A stretch of 64,000 bases of DNA. Source: an uncultured Pelagibacteraceae bacterium. GTDB lineage: Bacteria > Pseudomonadota > Alphaproteobacteria > Pelagibacterales > Pelagibacteraceae. Location: NCBI GenBank assembly GCA_902585415.1, contig CACIDN010000002.1, positions 1 through 64,000 on the forward strand. Reading direction: 5' to 3'. This document shows, one piece after another, positions 38,515-47,503 of this stretch. Within the stretch, counting starts at the first letter, position 1. Every line of letters begins with the position of its first letter. The position numbers and the translations under genes are program-made. The notes beneath the pieces were generated by a model that was not told the origin of the DNA, did not search any database, and was given only the letters and a program-made list of their open reading frames with translations.

Positions 38515-39102
38515 TTAAACGCTTGTTTCAATCAATGACCAGTTTGGATCATTAGATTGCACATTTTTAGAAAATTTCCACGTATCGTAAACTTTTTTGA
38601 CTTTTCCTGGGTCGCCAGAAATAATTTTAGAGTCTTTATCTTTTACACAAGAAATAATTTCACTTACAAAATCCACTGTAACTTCGAGAAAGTTTCCTTT
38701 TCTCTCATGTTGCTTAATCTCTGCCGAATTAATACCTATAAAAGTAGTTTCAGATATGTTGCCTTGTTTTTTTCTTTCGCTGATAGCATCCTCAAATTGC
38801 TTTAAAACTTTTTTTTCTAAAATATTTTTAATATTTTTTAAGTTTCCGTTCGAAAAATCTGTTATGATTGTTTCATAAGCAATTTTAGCACCTGACAAAA
38901 ATTCAGATTTTGCCTTATCATCAAAAACGTCAAAATTTGTTTTTTTAACTGGTTTAACATTTGGAAACTCATGTGGAAAACTTTGGGTTATATCTTCCTC
39001 AAATCCAGATTTTTTACCTAAAATACCTCTTAATCTTAAAAATATAAAACCAGCGATCATTGCTAGAAGTATTATATCTATATATTCAAAGCTATAACTC
39101 AT
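38515..39102 (-). CDS. Tim44/TimA-domain protein
   Basis: The 195-residue protein has an N-terminal membrane anchor (IDIILLAMIAGFIFLRLRGILG), a short linker, then a Tim44-like domain with FLSGAKIAYETIITDFSNGN near residue 70 and DTWKFSK at the end. Alphaproteobacterial TimA resembles the mitochondrial Tim44 import component; its bacterial role is not settled. It is divergent from fxsA with 58 bp between them. Confidence 0.9.
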   Translation of the reverse strand: MSYSFEYIDIILLAMIAGFIFLRLRGILGKKSGFEEDITQSFPHEFPNVKPVKKTNFDVFDDKAKSEFLSGAKIAYETIITDFSNGNLKNIKNILEKKVLKQFEDAISERKKQGNISETTFIGINSAEIKQHERKGNFLEVTVDFVSEIISCVKDKDSKIISGDPGKVKKVYDTWKFSKNVQSNDPNWSLIETSV

Positions 39103-39160
39103 AATATTATAATATTTACTCTATTGCTTAATTTCAACTAGCAAATTAGATTAATGACAA

Positions 39161-39565
39161 ATGAACACACTTTTGCTTATCATTTTATTTATTCCCCTTA
39201 TAGAAATATACCTTTTCATACAGATTGGGAGCCAAATAGGTGCATTTAATACGATTCTCATAATTCTCCTAACTGCAGTGATTGGGATATATTTCGTTAG
39301 AATGGAAGGTTTGAACACTTTAAGATCAGGGGTAACTCAAATTTATAGAAATAAATTACCGGTCTACGAATTAATTTCCGGAGCTGCTTTAGCTATGGCT
39401 GCACTATTGTTAATCATACCAGGATTTGCCACTGACATAATTGGTTTTTTATTAATTTTACCAGTTACTAGAAATTTAATTTTTAATCAACTTGGAAAAA
39501 AATATAGAAAAGAAAAAAATAAAGATGATTTGATAGAAGGTGAATATGAAGATAAAGATAACTAA
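39161..39565 (+). CDS. fxsA: FxsA-family membrane protein
   Basis: The 134-residue protein shows the FxsA pattern: FIPLIEIYLFIQIGSQIGAFNTILI, GIYFVRMEGL and LLIIPGFATDIIGFLLILP, with about three or four membrane segments and a charged tail. In E. coli FxsA overproduction affects phage T7 exclusion; the housekeeping role is unknown. It shares an ATAA-type junction with secB (one base overlap). Confidence 0.92.
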   Translation: MNTLLLIILFIPLIEIYLFIQIGSQIGAFNTILIILLTAVIGIYFVRMEGLNTLRSGVTQIYRNKLPVYELISGAALAMAALLLIIPGFATDIIGFLLILPVTRNLIFNQLGKKYRKEKNKDDLIEGEYEDKDN

Positions 39566-39987
39566 TGGAGAAAAAATATAAAATACTTGCAGAATTTATA
39601 AAAGATTTATCAGCTGAAACCACCGACGTTGAAAGTTATATTTTTACAAAAGATAATATTTCAAATTATAAGTTACATATTGATATAAGTACAAAACCAT
39701 TAAAAAATAAAATGGCTGAAGTATCCTTGTCAACAAAATTTAAGAATGATGACAGTAATAAGAAAAGTAGTTATTTTGAAATGATATATGCAGTTATAGT
39801 TAAAATTAATGATGAAGTTAATACAAAAGAAGAACTAGAACCAATTTTTCTAAAAAGTGTCCCAAGTGAAGTTTACCCAAAAATTGAAACAATATTTTTA
39901 GATCTTTTAAAATATTCAGGTTACCCTAATGTAAAGTTCCAAACAAAAGTTAATTTTGATGAACTATTTAAGAAAAGAAGTGACTAA
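39565..39987 (+). CDS. secB: Protein-export chaperone SecB
   Basis: SecB holds preproteins unfolded and delivers them to SecA. The 140-residue acidic protein shows the family course: KILAEFIKDLSAETTDVESYIF, then FEMIYAVIVKINDEV and IFLDLLKYSGYPNVKFQTKVNFDELF (the substrate-groove strand and C-terminal helix). Divergent but recognisable, and fxsA-secB-dnaQ context is typical. It converges on dnaQ (4 bp overlap). Confidence 0.88.
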   Translation: MEKKYKILAEFIKDLSAETTDVESYIFTKDNISNYKLHIDISTKPLKNKMAEVSLSTKFKNDDSNKKSSYFEMIYAVIVKINDEVNTKEELEPIFLKSVPSEVYPKIETIFLDLLKYSGYPNVKFQTKVNFDELFKKRSD

Positions 39988-40643
39988 AAATTCTTTTTAA
40001 ATATATTCTTTTTGAACTTATTGTGTTCTCTAATTTCGTCATTGGATGGAATAATAATTTTTTTACAGTAATCTTTAAATTTTAGATCAAAATCATTTTT
40101 TTTTTCTTCAGATGAAAAATTTAATTTTGGCTCCTTTTGATCAATTAAATTTATGTAAACTTTTGACAACAATTCACAATCAATTAATGCAGTATGCTTT
40201 ATTCGCTTTGAATTGTCTACTCTGAACCTTTTGCAAAGAGCGTCCAAACTTATTTGAGAACCCGGGAACTTATCTCTAGCAAGATCTAGCGTATCAATGA
40301 CATTATCTTTTGATATTTGAGGTTTTCCTACAAGTTTTAGCTCATTATTTAAATGGGATAAATCAAAATCAGCATTATGTATTATTAATTTTTTATATTC
40401 TATAAATGACAGAAATTCATCAGCGATATCTTTAAAAAATTTTTTATCAGACAAAAATTCATCTGTGTAACCATGAATTTTTATAGCATCCTCTGAAACT
40501 TTTCTTTGAGGGTTTAAATAACAATGAAACGTTTTAGTTGTAGGAATTTGGTTCTCTAATTCAATGCAGCCTATTTCTACAATCCGATGACCTTTTGCAA
40601 CTGAAATACCAGTTGTTTCAGTATCAAGAACTATTTCTATCAT
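39984..40643 (-). CDS. dnaQ: DNA polymerase III epsilon subunit (proofreading exonuclease)
   Basis: DnaQ is the 3'-5' proofreading exonuclease. The 219-residue protein has the DEDDh motifs: VLDTETTGISVAKGHRIVEIG (ExoI Asp and Glu), IIHNADFDLSHLNNEL (ExoII) and HTALIDCELLSKVYINL (ExoIII His and Asp). Length is normal. Its start lies inside the end of coaE (20 bp overlap), suggesting coupled translation. Confidence 0.94.
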   Translation of the reverse strand: MIEIVLDTETTGISVAKGHRIVEIGCIELENQIPTTKTFHCYLNPQRKVSEDAIKIHGYTDEFLSDKKFFKDIADEFLSFIEYKKLIIHNADFDLSHLNNELKLVGKPQISKDNVIDTLDLARDKFPGSQISLDALCKRFRVDNSKRIKHTALIDCELLSKVYINLIDQKEPKLNFSSEEKKNDFDLKFKDYCKKIIIPSNDEIREHNKFKKNIFKKNF

Positions 40644-41211
40644 TTAAAATCTTTAATTTTAGTATTTTTACTCTTTTTTTCATTATTAAACCATCATAAT
40701 TGTTTACTAGTACATAATGCGAGTAATTTTTTTTTTTTTTTAATGAAAATTGAGAACTTCTCAGCATATTAAACAGTTTCGGATCAAACTTTCTTCTTTT
40801 TTTTAACCTTTTATTTACATCACTCTTTTTTGTTTTAAGGAAAACGATGACATCCTCTTTTTTATACATTTTATTTTCTAAGTATAGTGGAATGTCTAAA
40901 ATAACTATTTCCTTTCTTTTATTTATTTTTAAAAATTTTTTGAGTTCTTCTCTAACAAAAGGATGTACTATATGACCTATTTTTTTTAAATTATAAAAAT
41001 TCTTATTTATTACTTCCAATAGTTCTTTTTTGTTAATTGGAAATGATTTTATAAAATTTGGAAATTTATTTTTTAATTTTTTATAACATTTTCTATTTTT
41101 TTTATATAATTTTGTAACTTCAACATCCGCTGAAAAGTATGGGGCTTTAAATAATTTTGAGATGTAAGTTTTACCTGAACCAATATCGCCTACTACACTT
41201 ATTTTGATCAT
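40624..41211 (-). CDS. coaE: Dephospho-CoA kinase
   Basis: CoaE phosphorylates dephospho-CoA, the last step of CoA synthesis. The 195-residue P-loop protein shows GDIGSGKTYISKLF at its start, HPFVREEL and DIPLYLENKMYKKEDVIVF. The usual G-D-x-V-x-R-x-Y region reads SADVEVTKLYK, close to the consensus. It overlaps aroE by 4 bp and dnaQ by 20 bp in the minus-strand run ppsR-maf-aroE-coaE-dnaQ. Confidence 0.92.
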   Translation of the reverse strand: MIKISVVGDIGSGKTYISKLFKAPYFSADVEVTKLYKKNRKCYKKLKNKFPNFIKSFPINKKELLEVINKNFYNLKKIGHIVHPFVREELKKFLKINKRKEIVILDIPLYLENKMYKKEDVIVFLKTKKSDVNKRLKKRRKFDPKLFNMLRSSQFSLKKKKNYSHYVLVNNYDGLIMKKRVKILKLKILNDRNSS

Positions 41212-41990
41212 GGAATAATTTTTAATACCTTCTCGCCTATTTCTGGAATAATATTATTCCAAATGGAGAAGGATTGGTTAGCTTGATATATAAACATTAG
41301 TTTACCATTTTCAATTTTATTGCCTTTGATCTTCGCATTTTTTAAAAATTCTGTCTCTTTAGGATTGTAAATTACATCATAGAAAATTTTATTTTTAACA
41401 GCAAAATCTAGTTTTAAAATATCACCCTTTAGTCCAACACTTGTTGCGTTAATTACAATATCAAAGTCGGGTATTTCTCCCCATTTTATGATTTTTATTT
41501 CTTTAAATATTTTTTTAATTTCTTCGGTTTTTTCTATTGTTCTGTTCGTTAACATTATTTTTTTACATCCCATGTTTAATAGAGAATATATAATTGAAGG
41601 GACCACCCCACCAGCGCCAATTATAAATGTCGATTTTCCAAGAACATTAATTTTAGAGTGTCTTAATCCTAATTCAAAGCCAGCAACATCAGTATTATGA
41701 CCAATGATATCTTGATTATTTTTATAAATAGTATTTACAGAACCCGTTTTCTCAGCTTCCAAACTTAATTTATCTAAATATTTGATCACCTTATTTTTAA
41801 AAGGTATTGTGACGTTTATTCCATGAATTTCATCTTTTCTTAACTTTTGAATGAAATTTTTTAAATCACCTTCCTCTAATTTTACTTTACTGTAACTGCC
41901 ATTAATGCCGTTTTCTTTTAACCAAAAATTATGTAACTCAGGTGATAAAGAATGGTTAATTGGATTGCCAATTACAAAAAATTTTTTCAT
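41208..41990 (-). CDS. aroE: Shikimate dehydrogenase
   Basis: AroE reduces 3-dehydroshikimate to shikimate with NADPH. The 260-residue protein shows NPINHSLSPELHNFWL, GINVTIPFKNKV (catalytic Lys), GHNTDVAGFELGL (Asp) and GAGGVVPSIIYSLLN (NADP loop), plus the QANQSFSIW C-terminal element. All catalytic residues are visible. It overlaps maf and coaE by 4 bp each. Confidence 0.95.
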   Translation of the reverse strand: MKKFFVIGNPINHSLSPELHNFWLKENGINGSYSKVKLEEGDLKNFIQKLRKDEIHGINVTIPFKNKVIKYLDKLSLEAEKTGSVNTIYKNNQDIIGHNTDVAGFELGLRHSKINVLGKSTFIIGAGGVVPSIIYSLLNMGCKKIMLTNRTIEKTEEIKKIFKEIKIIKWGEIPDFDIVINATSVGLKGDILKLDFAVKNKIFYDVIYNPKETEFLKNAKIKGNKIENGKLMFIYQANQSFSIWNNIIPEIGEKVLKIIP

Positions 41991-42571
41991 TTATATTTCT
42001 TTAAATAGTCTTTAATTTTTACTATCGGTAAACCCATTATAGTATTTTTGTCACCTTTGATATCGCTGAACAAATTTTTTCCCTCTCCTTCAATTTGATA
42101 AACATTATAAGCATACAAATTTTTATCAGATATCTTGGACAGGTAATCCTTGAGCTGGTCTTCATTTAAATTTTTCATTTTTAATTCTGCTTTATCGGTG
42201 CAATTCCATATCATGGATCCATTTTTTGATATACAAACAGAGCTAATAAGAAGATGTTTTTTGCCATTCATTTTCTTTAAAATACTAAGTGCTTCTTCTC
42301 TAGATCTAGGTTTTGAAAGTATCTCTCCATTAAGATCTATAACGCTATCAGCTCCTATCACTAATTCTTCTGGTCTTTTATTGCTAATTTTGTTTGCTTT
42401 CAACTCAGCCAAGGCTTTAGATATGTTTTCTGGTGTTGTTCCTTCATTTAACAAAGAATTTTTAATAACTTCCTCATCTATTTCAGACGGTATAGAAAAA
42501 CATATTATTCCGTTTTCTATTAATATTTTTTTTCTAACTTCGCTTTGCGAAGCTAATATTATTTTATTCAT
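41987..42571 (-). CDS. maf: Maf-family nucleoside triphosphate pyrophosphatase
   Basis: Maf proteins hydrolyse non-canonical or excess nucleoside triphosphates. The 194-residue sequence has LASQSEVRKKIL (S-x-S-x-x-R motif), SEIDEEVI, VIGADSVIDLNGEILSKPRSREEAL and the NVYQIEGEG region. The Met-Asn start fits. A short inverted repeat (CTTCGC-TTT-GCGAAG) lies in codons near the start but is explained by coding. It overlaps ppsR by 8 bp. Confidence 0.93.
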   Translation of the reverse strand: MNKIILASQSEVRKKILIENGIICFSIPSEIDEEVIKNSLLNEGTTPENISKALAELKANKISNKRPEELVIGADSVIDLNGEILSKPRSREEALSILKKMNGKKHLLISSVCISKNGSMIWNCTDKAELKMKNLNEDQLKDYLSKISDKNLYAYNVYQIEGEGKNLFSDIKGDKNTIMGLPIVKIKDYLKKYK

Positions 42572-43388
42572 TCTGGCTGAATATTTCGTGTATTTTTAAT
42601 ATTGAAGCAGCAGTTTCTTCAACAGATTTTCTTGTTACATCAATTGTAGGCCAATTATACTTTTGAAAAAGTTTTCTCGAATTTTCTATCTCATTTTTAA
42701 TTTTTTCAAAGTCTATATAACTTTTATTTTCGTTTTCTTTAATAGATTGCATTCTATTTTTTCTTAAATCTACTAATCTATCAGGTTCTGCTGTAAGCCC
42801 AACCACACACTTACTATCAGGTTTTTTTTTGAGGAAATCGGGTACCGATTGATCATTGATTAATGGAATGTTAGAAATTTTCATACCTTTGTTTGCCAGA
42901 TAGATAGATGTTGGTGTTTTGCTGGTTCTACTTACACCTAATAATATTATGTCTGATTTGTTAATATCATCTAATGAATTTCCATCATCATGGTTCATTG
43001 TAAATTGGATAGCCTCGATTTTTTTATAATAATCTTCATTCATAACGTGCTGCCCACTTGGAATGTGACTTGCTTCCTGATTAAGAAGTTTTGAAAACGT
43101 TAATATTAGGTCTCCTAAAACTCCGAAGCATGGTATTTTTTTTTTACCGCATTCTCTTGATAAAAACAAAGCAAGATTATTATCAACAATAGTATAAAGA
43201 AAAATTGAGTTCTTTGTTTTAGTTGAATTTTCTATGATTTTTAATATTTGATTTTCCGTTCTTGTAAATGAAAAATAATGTGTTTTATAATTAAAATTTT
43301 TGAATTGAGCTTTTATTGCTAAAAATATTCTCTCAAGTGTCTCTCCAGTCGAATCTGAGACTAAATAAATTTCATATGTATTACTCAT
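42564..43388 (-). CDS. ppsR: Pyruvate, phosphate dikinase regulatory protein (PpsR/DUF299)
   Basis: This family phosphorylates and dephosphorylates PPDK or PEP synthase. The 274-residue protein has YLVSDSTGETLERI at the N-terminus and the P-loop GVSRTSKTPTSIYLANKGMKISNIPL near residue 155, both diagnostic. Its neighbour across 285 bp is hemE; this ppsR (RP001-like)-hemE pair flanks the origin in Caulobacter and Rickettsia. It is the first gene of the leftward run to dnaQ. Confidence 0.93.
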   Translation of the reverse strand: MSNTYEIYLVSDSTGETLERIFLAIKAQFKNFNYKTHYFSFTRTENQILKIIENSTKTKNSIFLYTIVDNNLALFLSRECGKKKIPCFGVLGDLILTFSKLLNQEASHIPSGQHVMNEDYYKKIEAIQFTMNHDDGNSLDDINKSDIILLGVSRTSKTPTSIYLANKGMKISNIPLINDQSVPDFLKKKPDSKCVVGLTAEPDRLVDLRKNRMQSIKENENKSYIDFEKIKNEIENSRKLFQKYNWPTIDVTRKSVEETAASILKIHEIFSQNE

Positions 43389-43673
43389 GTATAAATGTTC
43401 AAATTATTTGTATTATATTTAATTTACAAATAACATTGCAAAATTTGTTAAATAAAACAAAAAAAGACGATTTTAATAACATTATTAAACATGTTTATAA
43501 AAATAATATGTTTTTTTGGGATAAAGTTTACAATCGTACATATAGCATTGGTTTTACTGCTATATTTTGACAAATTAATAGTGGAAAAAATGTTATAAAA
43601 GTGTTTAAAAAAAGTAATATTCATTATTAACACCTCTAATACAAATAATATATATATTACTTATTTTATTATT
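43389..43673. other. Candidate replication origin (oriC) region
   Basis: This 285-bp gap is the longest non-coding stretch in the window and is very AT-rich. It holds no believable gene. It lies between ppsR (leftward) and hemE (rightward), matching the known alphaproteobacterial origin position. Three 7-of-9 matches to the DnaA box TTATCCACA (either strand) occur: TGTTTATAA at 43492, TTGGGATAA at 43516 and AGTGGAAAA at 43580. No perfect DnaA box is present. A perfect inverted repeat TTTAATAA-CA-TTATTAAA lies at about 43472-43489. Function is inferred from position, not from strong sites. Confidence 0.55.
43567..43599 (+). promoter_or_regulatory. Possible hemE promoter
   Basis: A TTGACA hexamer at 43567-43572 is followed by AT-rich sequence with TGTTAT (43591-43596) at an 18-bp spacing and TATAAA just downstream. 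It is 75-100 bp upstream of the hemE start. The -35 is perfect but -10 is weak, and such matches are frequent in AT-rich DNA. Confidence 0.3.
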
Positions 43674-44675
43674 ATGACTGTTCTGCAAGATTGTATAAAT
43701 AAAAAATCTAATCCAAATTGTATTTGGTTAATGAGACAGGCAGGTAGGTATTTACCAGAATTTAGAAAGATTAGGTCTAAAAATCTGAATTTTATAAATT
43801 TATGTTTAAATGAGAGATTGTCTTCTGAAATTACACTACAGCCTTTAAAGAGATTTGGATTTGATGCAGCTATCATTTTCTCTGATATCCTATTAGTGCC
43901 TCATGCGTTAGGGCAAAACGTTAAATTTAAGAAAAACTTTGGACCTATACTTGGTAATCTTAATATTGATGAAATACATAAAATAAACGGCGATGATTTT
44001 ACAAAAAAACTAAGTCCTGTTTACAATGCTATTAAAAAAACAAAACTGAGTAGGGAGTTAAAAAATAAGGACTTAATAGGTTTTGTGGGTGCGCCCTGGA
44101 CAATACTGGTTTATATGTTAAACAAAAAGTCACCTAAAAAAAAATGTTTAAAAAATATTTTTAGAGACAATAAACTAATAAATAATCTCTTAAAAATTAT
44201 TGAAAAATTCCTTAAATTGCATATCGAAAATCAGATTAAAAGTGGAGCGACAATTATCCAGATTTTTGACAGTTGGGCTGGCTTGTCAAATGGAAGAGAT
44301 TATGAAAAATATGTATTGGAGCCCACTAAAAATTTAGTAAATTTCGTAAAATCAAAAAACACCCCTGTTATTTGTTTCCCAAAGGGTATCAGTGATTATA
44401 AAAAATACGTAGATATAGTGAGTCCAGAAGTAATAAGTATAGACTATGATGTAAACCCTGAGCAGATTGCAAAAAGCATTGATATAACTATTCAGGGAGG
44501 ACTTAATCCAAATTTTTTACTGGGCTCTAAAAGTGAATTGAAGAATAATGTTAAAAAATATTTAGATGTATTTAAAAACAAACAATACATTTTTAATCTT
44601 GGTCATGGTGTATTGCCCAACACTGATCCAAATATGGTAGAATATTTGGTTGAATTGGTTAAAAATTATAAATGA
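43674..44675 (+). CDS. hemE: Uroporphyrinogen decarboxylase
   Basis: HemE decarboxylates uroporphyrinogen III to coproporphyrinogen III. The 333-residue protein has IWLMRQAGRYLPEFR near residue 18 (conserved Arg and Asp region), FSDILLVPHALG, FVGAPWTILVYML, IFDSWAGL and NLGHGVLPNTDPN. Length is typical. It opens the plus-strand run hemE-hemH-hemJ-rho, with hemH overlapping by 4 bp. Confidence 0.96.
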   Translation: MTVLQDCINKKSNPNCIWLMRQAGRYLPEFRKIRSKNLNFINLCLNERLSSEITLQPLKRFGFDAAIIFSDILLVPHALGQNVKFKKNFGPILGNLNIDEIHKINGDDFTKKLSPVYNAIKKTKLSRELKNKDLIGFVGAPWTILVYMLNKKSPKKKCLKNIFRDNKLINNLLKIIEKFLKLHIENQIKSGATIIQIFDSWAGLSNGRDYEKYVLEPTKNLVNFVKSKNTPVICFPKGISDYKKYVDIVSPEVISIDYDVNPEQIAKSIDITIQGGLNPNFLLGSKSELKNNVKKYLDVFKNKQYIFNLGHGVLPNTDPNMVEYLVELVKNYK

Positions 44676-45673
44676 AAGAAAAACACCCAAAAGTAAACTA
44701 TGGAAGAACAGGTATTTTATTAATAAACCTTGGTACACCCGATAGTACTGGCTGGTTGGATATTAGGAGATACTTAAAACAATTTTTGTCAGATAAAAGA
44801 GTTATCGAGGTAAACGCTTTTGTTTGGCAGATAATTTTAAACCTTTTTATATTAACTTTTAGACCTTCTAAGACTGCAAAAGCTTATAAAGAAATCTGGA
44901 TGAAAGACAAAAACATGTCACCTTTAAGATATTATACTCTAATGCAGGCAAAGAAGTTATCGAAAAAGTTAAAAAATAAAAACTTAATAGTAGACTTTGC
45001 AATGAGATATGGATCACCCAGTATAAATAGCAAGATAAAAGAACTTAAAAACAAAGGATGTGAAAATCTGATAATACTTCCGTTGTACCCACAATACGCA
45101 TCTCCAACAACAGCAACAGTCTGTGATGAGGTGTTTAGATCTTTAATGAAATTAAGATGGCAACCAAGTCTGCAAATAGTATCACATTATGAGGAAAACC
45201 CCTTATATATAAATGCAATTGTAAATTCTATCAAAAAAAAAATTTCTAAGATTAATTGGAAACCAGATCTAATTGTTGCGTCATATCATGGGATACCTAG
45301 GAAGTATTTTGAAAAGGGAGATCCATATCATTGTTATTGCATGAAGACAACAAGACTTATAAGGGAAAAATTTAAAAAAATTGAAATCATAACAACGTTT
45401 CAGTCAAGATTTGGCCCACAAGAATGGCTAACCCCCTATACTGATAAAACCTTAGAAGAATTTCCAAAAAAAGGAAAAAAAAATATTTTAGTTATTTGCC
45501 CTGGTTTTGCATCAGATTGCGTAGAAACATTAGAAGAAATAGCAATTCAGGGCAAAGAGGCATTCTTGGATGCAGGTGGTTCAAAATTCGATTTAATACC
45601 TTGTTTAAATGACAATGAAGACCATATTAATTTACTTAAAAACCTAGTTAACTCTTACCTTGTTAAAAAATGA
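44672..45673 (+). CDS. hemH: Ferrochelatase
   Basis: HemH inserts iron into protoporphyrin IX. The 333-residue protein shows GILLINLGTPDSTGW, YLKQFLSDKRVIE, AMRYGSPSI, ILPLYPQYASPTTATV, SYHGIPRKYFEKGDPY (catalytic His) and QSRFGPQEWLTPYTD. CPGFASDCVETLEEI closes the enzyme. It overlaps hemE and hemJ by 4 bp each, so the three are one operon. Confidence 0.96.
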   Translation: MKEKHPKVNYGRTGILLINLGTPDSTGWLDIRRYLKQFLSDKRVIEVNAFVWQIILNLFILTFRPSKTAKAYKEIWMKDKNMSPLRYYTLMQAKKLSKKLKNKNLIVDFAMRYGSPSINSKIKELKNKGCENLIILPLYPQYASPTTATVCDEVFRSLMKLRWQPSLQIVSHYEENPLYINAIVNSIKKKISKINWKPDLIVASYHGIPRKYFEKGDPYHCYCMKTTRLIREKFKKIEIITTFQSRFGPQEWLTPYTDKTLEEFPKKGKKNILVICPGFASDCVETLEEIAIQGKEAFLDAGGSKFDLIPCLNDNEDHINLLKNLVNSYLVKK

Positions 45674-46104
45674 GTGCTTACTTAATTCTAAAGTCATTAC
45701 ATTTAATAGCAGTTATTTCTTGGATGGCTGGTCTTCTATATTTACCAAGGATCTTTGTATATCACTCAGAAAATAATACTAATAAAGATATATCTAATGT
45801 CTTCAAAACTATGGAAAGAAGGCTATATTTTTTCATTATGTACCCAGCCATGTTGCTATCTTGGATTTTTGGTTTAAGTATAATACATTTTCAAGGGCCA
45901 GAACTACTTGGAGCCAAATGGTTTAAAATAAAAATTATAGCTGTGATTTTTTTAACAGGTTACCATTTTTATCTAGGTTATTGTTTGAGTGCTTTTAATC
46001 AAGATATAAATAAAAACACTCCTAGATTTTTCAGAATTATTAATGAAATCCCGACTATTTTATTAATATTGATTATTTTTTTAGCCATTTTAAAGCCTAT
46101 CTAG
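45670..46104 (+). CDS. hemJ: Protoporphyrinogen oxidase HemJ
   Basis: HemJ oxidises protoporphyrinogen IX in the membrane. The 144-residue protein has four predicted helices and the conserved LKSLHLIAVISWMAGLLYLPRIFVYH stretch (His near residue 11, Arg and His near residues 27-31), then RRLYFFIMYPAM and the WFKIKII-H region. It replaces HemG/HemY in many Alphaproteobacteria. It completes the haem set with hemE and hemH. Confidence 0.93.
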   Translation: MSAYLILKSLHLIAVISWMAGLLYLPRIFVYHSENNTNKDISNVFKTMERRLYFFIMYPAMLLSWIFGLSIIHFQGPELLGAKWFKIKIIAVIFLTGYHFYLGYCLSAFNQDINKNTPRFFRIINEIPTILLILIIFLAILKPI

Positions 46105-46161
46105 GGTTGAAAAATTTTCTATAATGTTTATATTATAATTATCCTTAAATAATCCCACAAC

Positions 46162-47433
46162 ATGAAAATAGAAGAACTCAAAAAAAACTCCCCCGCACAA
46201 TTAATTACTCAAGCGGAAGAGCTTGGTATTGAAAACGCGAGTACTTTAAGAAAACAGGAAATTTTGTTTGCTATACTCAAAAAATTAGCTGAAAAAAATG
46301 AAGAGATTACTGGCATGGGAGTTTTGCAATTATTACAAGATGGTTTTGGCTTCCTAAGAGCCCTTGAGTCTAATTATTTACCAGGAGCTGATGATATATA
46401 TGTTAGTCCAAGCCAAATAAGAAAATTTGGCCTTAGAACCGGAGATACTGTTGAAGGTCCTGTAAGAGCCCCTAGAGAGGGGGAGAGATATTTTGCATTA
46501 CTACAAGTTAGTAAAATAAACAATGAAGATCCAATCAAATCTAGACATAAAATTGCTTTCGACAACTTAACACCGCTTTATCCCAACAACCAACTAGTTA
46601 TGGAAGTAGAAAATAACAAAACAGAAAAAAAACCAGACCTCACTTCAAGACTAATTGATCTAGTAAGCCCCATTGGAAAAGGCCAGAGATCACTGATCAT
46701 CTCACCTCCAAAGGCAGGCAAAACTATGATACTTCAAAGTATTGCAAATTCAATAACTGCAAATCATCCTGAGTGCTCTTTAATGGTATTACTGATCGAT
46801 GAAAGGCCTGAGGAGGTTACAGACATGCAAAGAACAGTTAAAGGCGAGGTCATAAGCTCAACTTTTGATGAACCGGCCCAAAGACACGTTGCCGTAGCAG
46901 AAATGGTAATTGAAAAAGCTAAAAGGCTTACGGAACATAAAAAGGATGTAATTATTTTATTAGATTCTATCACTCGGTTAGGTAGAGCGTATAATGCAGT
47001 TGTGCCAAGTTCTGGAAAAGTTTTAACGGGAGGTGTTGACGCTAATGCTCTACAAAGACCAAAAAGATTTTTTGGTGCTGCAAGAAATATAGAGGAAGGT
47101 GGATCGTTAACCATAATAGCCACAGCCCTTATTGATACTGGTAGCAGAATGGACGAGGTAATTTTTGAAGAATTTAAAGGAACAGGAAACAGCGAGACAA
47201 TACTTGATAGAAAGATTTCAGAAAAAAGAATTTATCCCGCAATAGATATTACCAAATCAGGCACAAGAAGAGAAGAATTATTATTTGATAAAAATGACCT
47301 TCAAAAGATGAATGTTTTACGAAGAATAATTGCACCAATGGGATCAATGGATGCTATTGAGTTCATAAATTCCAAGTTAAAAGCAACGAAATCTAATACA
47401 GAATTTTTTAACTCAATGAACAAGCCAGCTTAA
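46162..47433 (+). CDS. rho: Transcription termination factor Rho
   Basis: Rho is an RNA-dependent helicase that ends transcription. The 423-residue protein has the Rho N-terminal helix ([21 protein letters not shown]), an RNA-binding cold-shock-like domain ([14 protein letters not shown]) and the hexameric ATPase core: [16 protein letters not shown] (Walker A), [12 protein letters not shown] and [16 protein letters not shown]. The C-terminal Q/R loops are present. Rho matters here because few intrinsic terminators are visible. Confidence 0.97.
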   Translation: MKIEELKKNSPAQLITQAEELGIENASTLRKQEILFAILKKLAEKNEEITGMGVLQLLQDGFGFLRALESNYLPGADDIYVSPSQIRKFGLRTGDTVEGPVRAPREGERYFALLQVSKINNEDPIKSRHKIAFDNLTPLYPNNQLVMEVENNKTEKKPDLTSRLIDLVSPIGKGQRSLIISPPKAGKTMILQSIANSITANHPECSLMVLLIDERPEEVTDMQRTVKGEVISSTFDEPAQRHVAVAEMVIEKAKRLTEHKKDVIILLDSITRLGRAYNAVVPSSGKVLTGGVDANALQRPKRFFGAARNIEEGGSLTIIATALIDTGSRMDEVIFEEFKGTGNSETILDRKISEKRIYPAIDITKSGTRREELLFDKNDLQKMNVLRRIIAPMGSMDAIEFINSKLKATKSNTEFFNSMNKPA

Positions 47434-47503
47434 ACTGGAAATTTTCACATTAAATCTAAAAATTATTTATGTTCTTTAGTAATTCGCATTATATACTTAA
47501 GTA

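Noticed and set aside
42538-42552. CTTCGC-TTT-GCGAAG hairpin as a regulatory structure at the start of maf
   Set aside because: It is explained by the codons for the conserved ASQSEVRK start of Maf; no evidence beyond a six-base stem.
43448-43633. 61-codon minus-strand ORF inside the proposed origin gap
   Set aside because: Composition is random AT-rich translation (Ile/Phe/Lys/Asn), with no motif and no ribosome-binding site.
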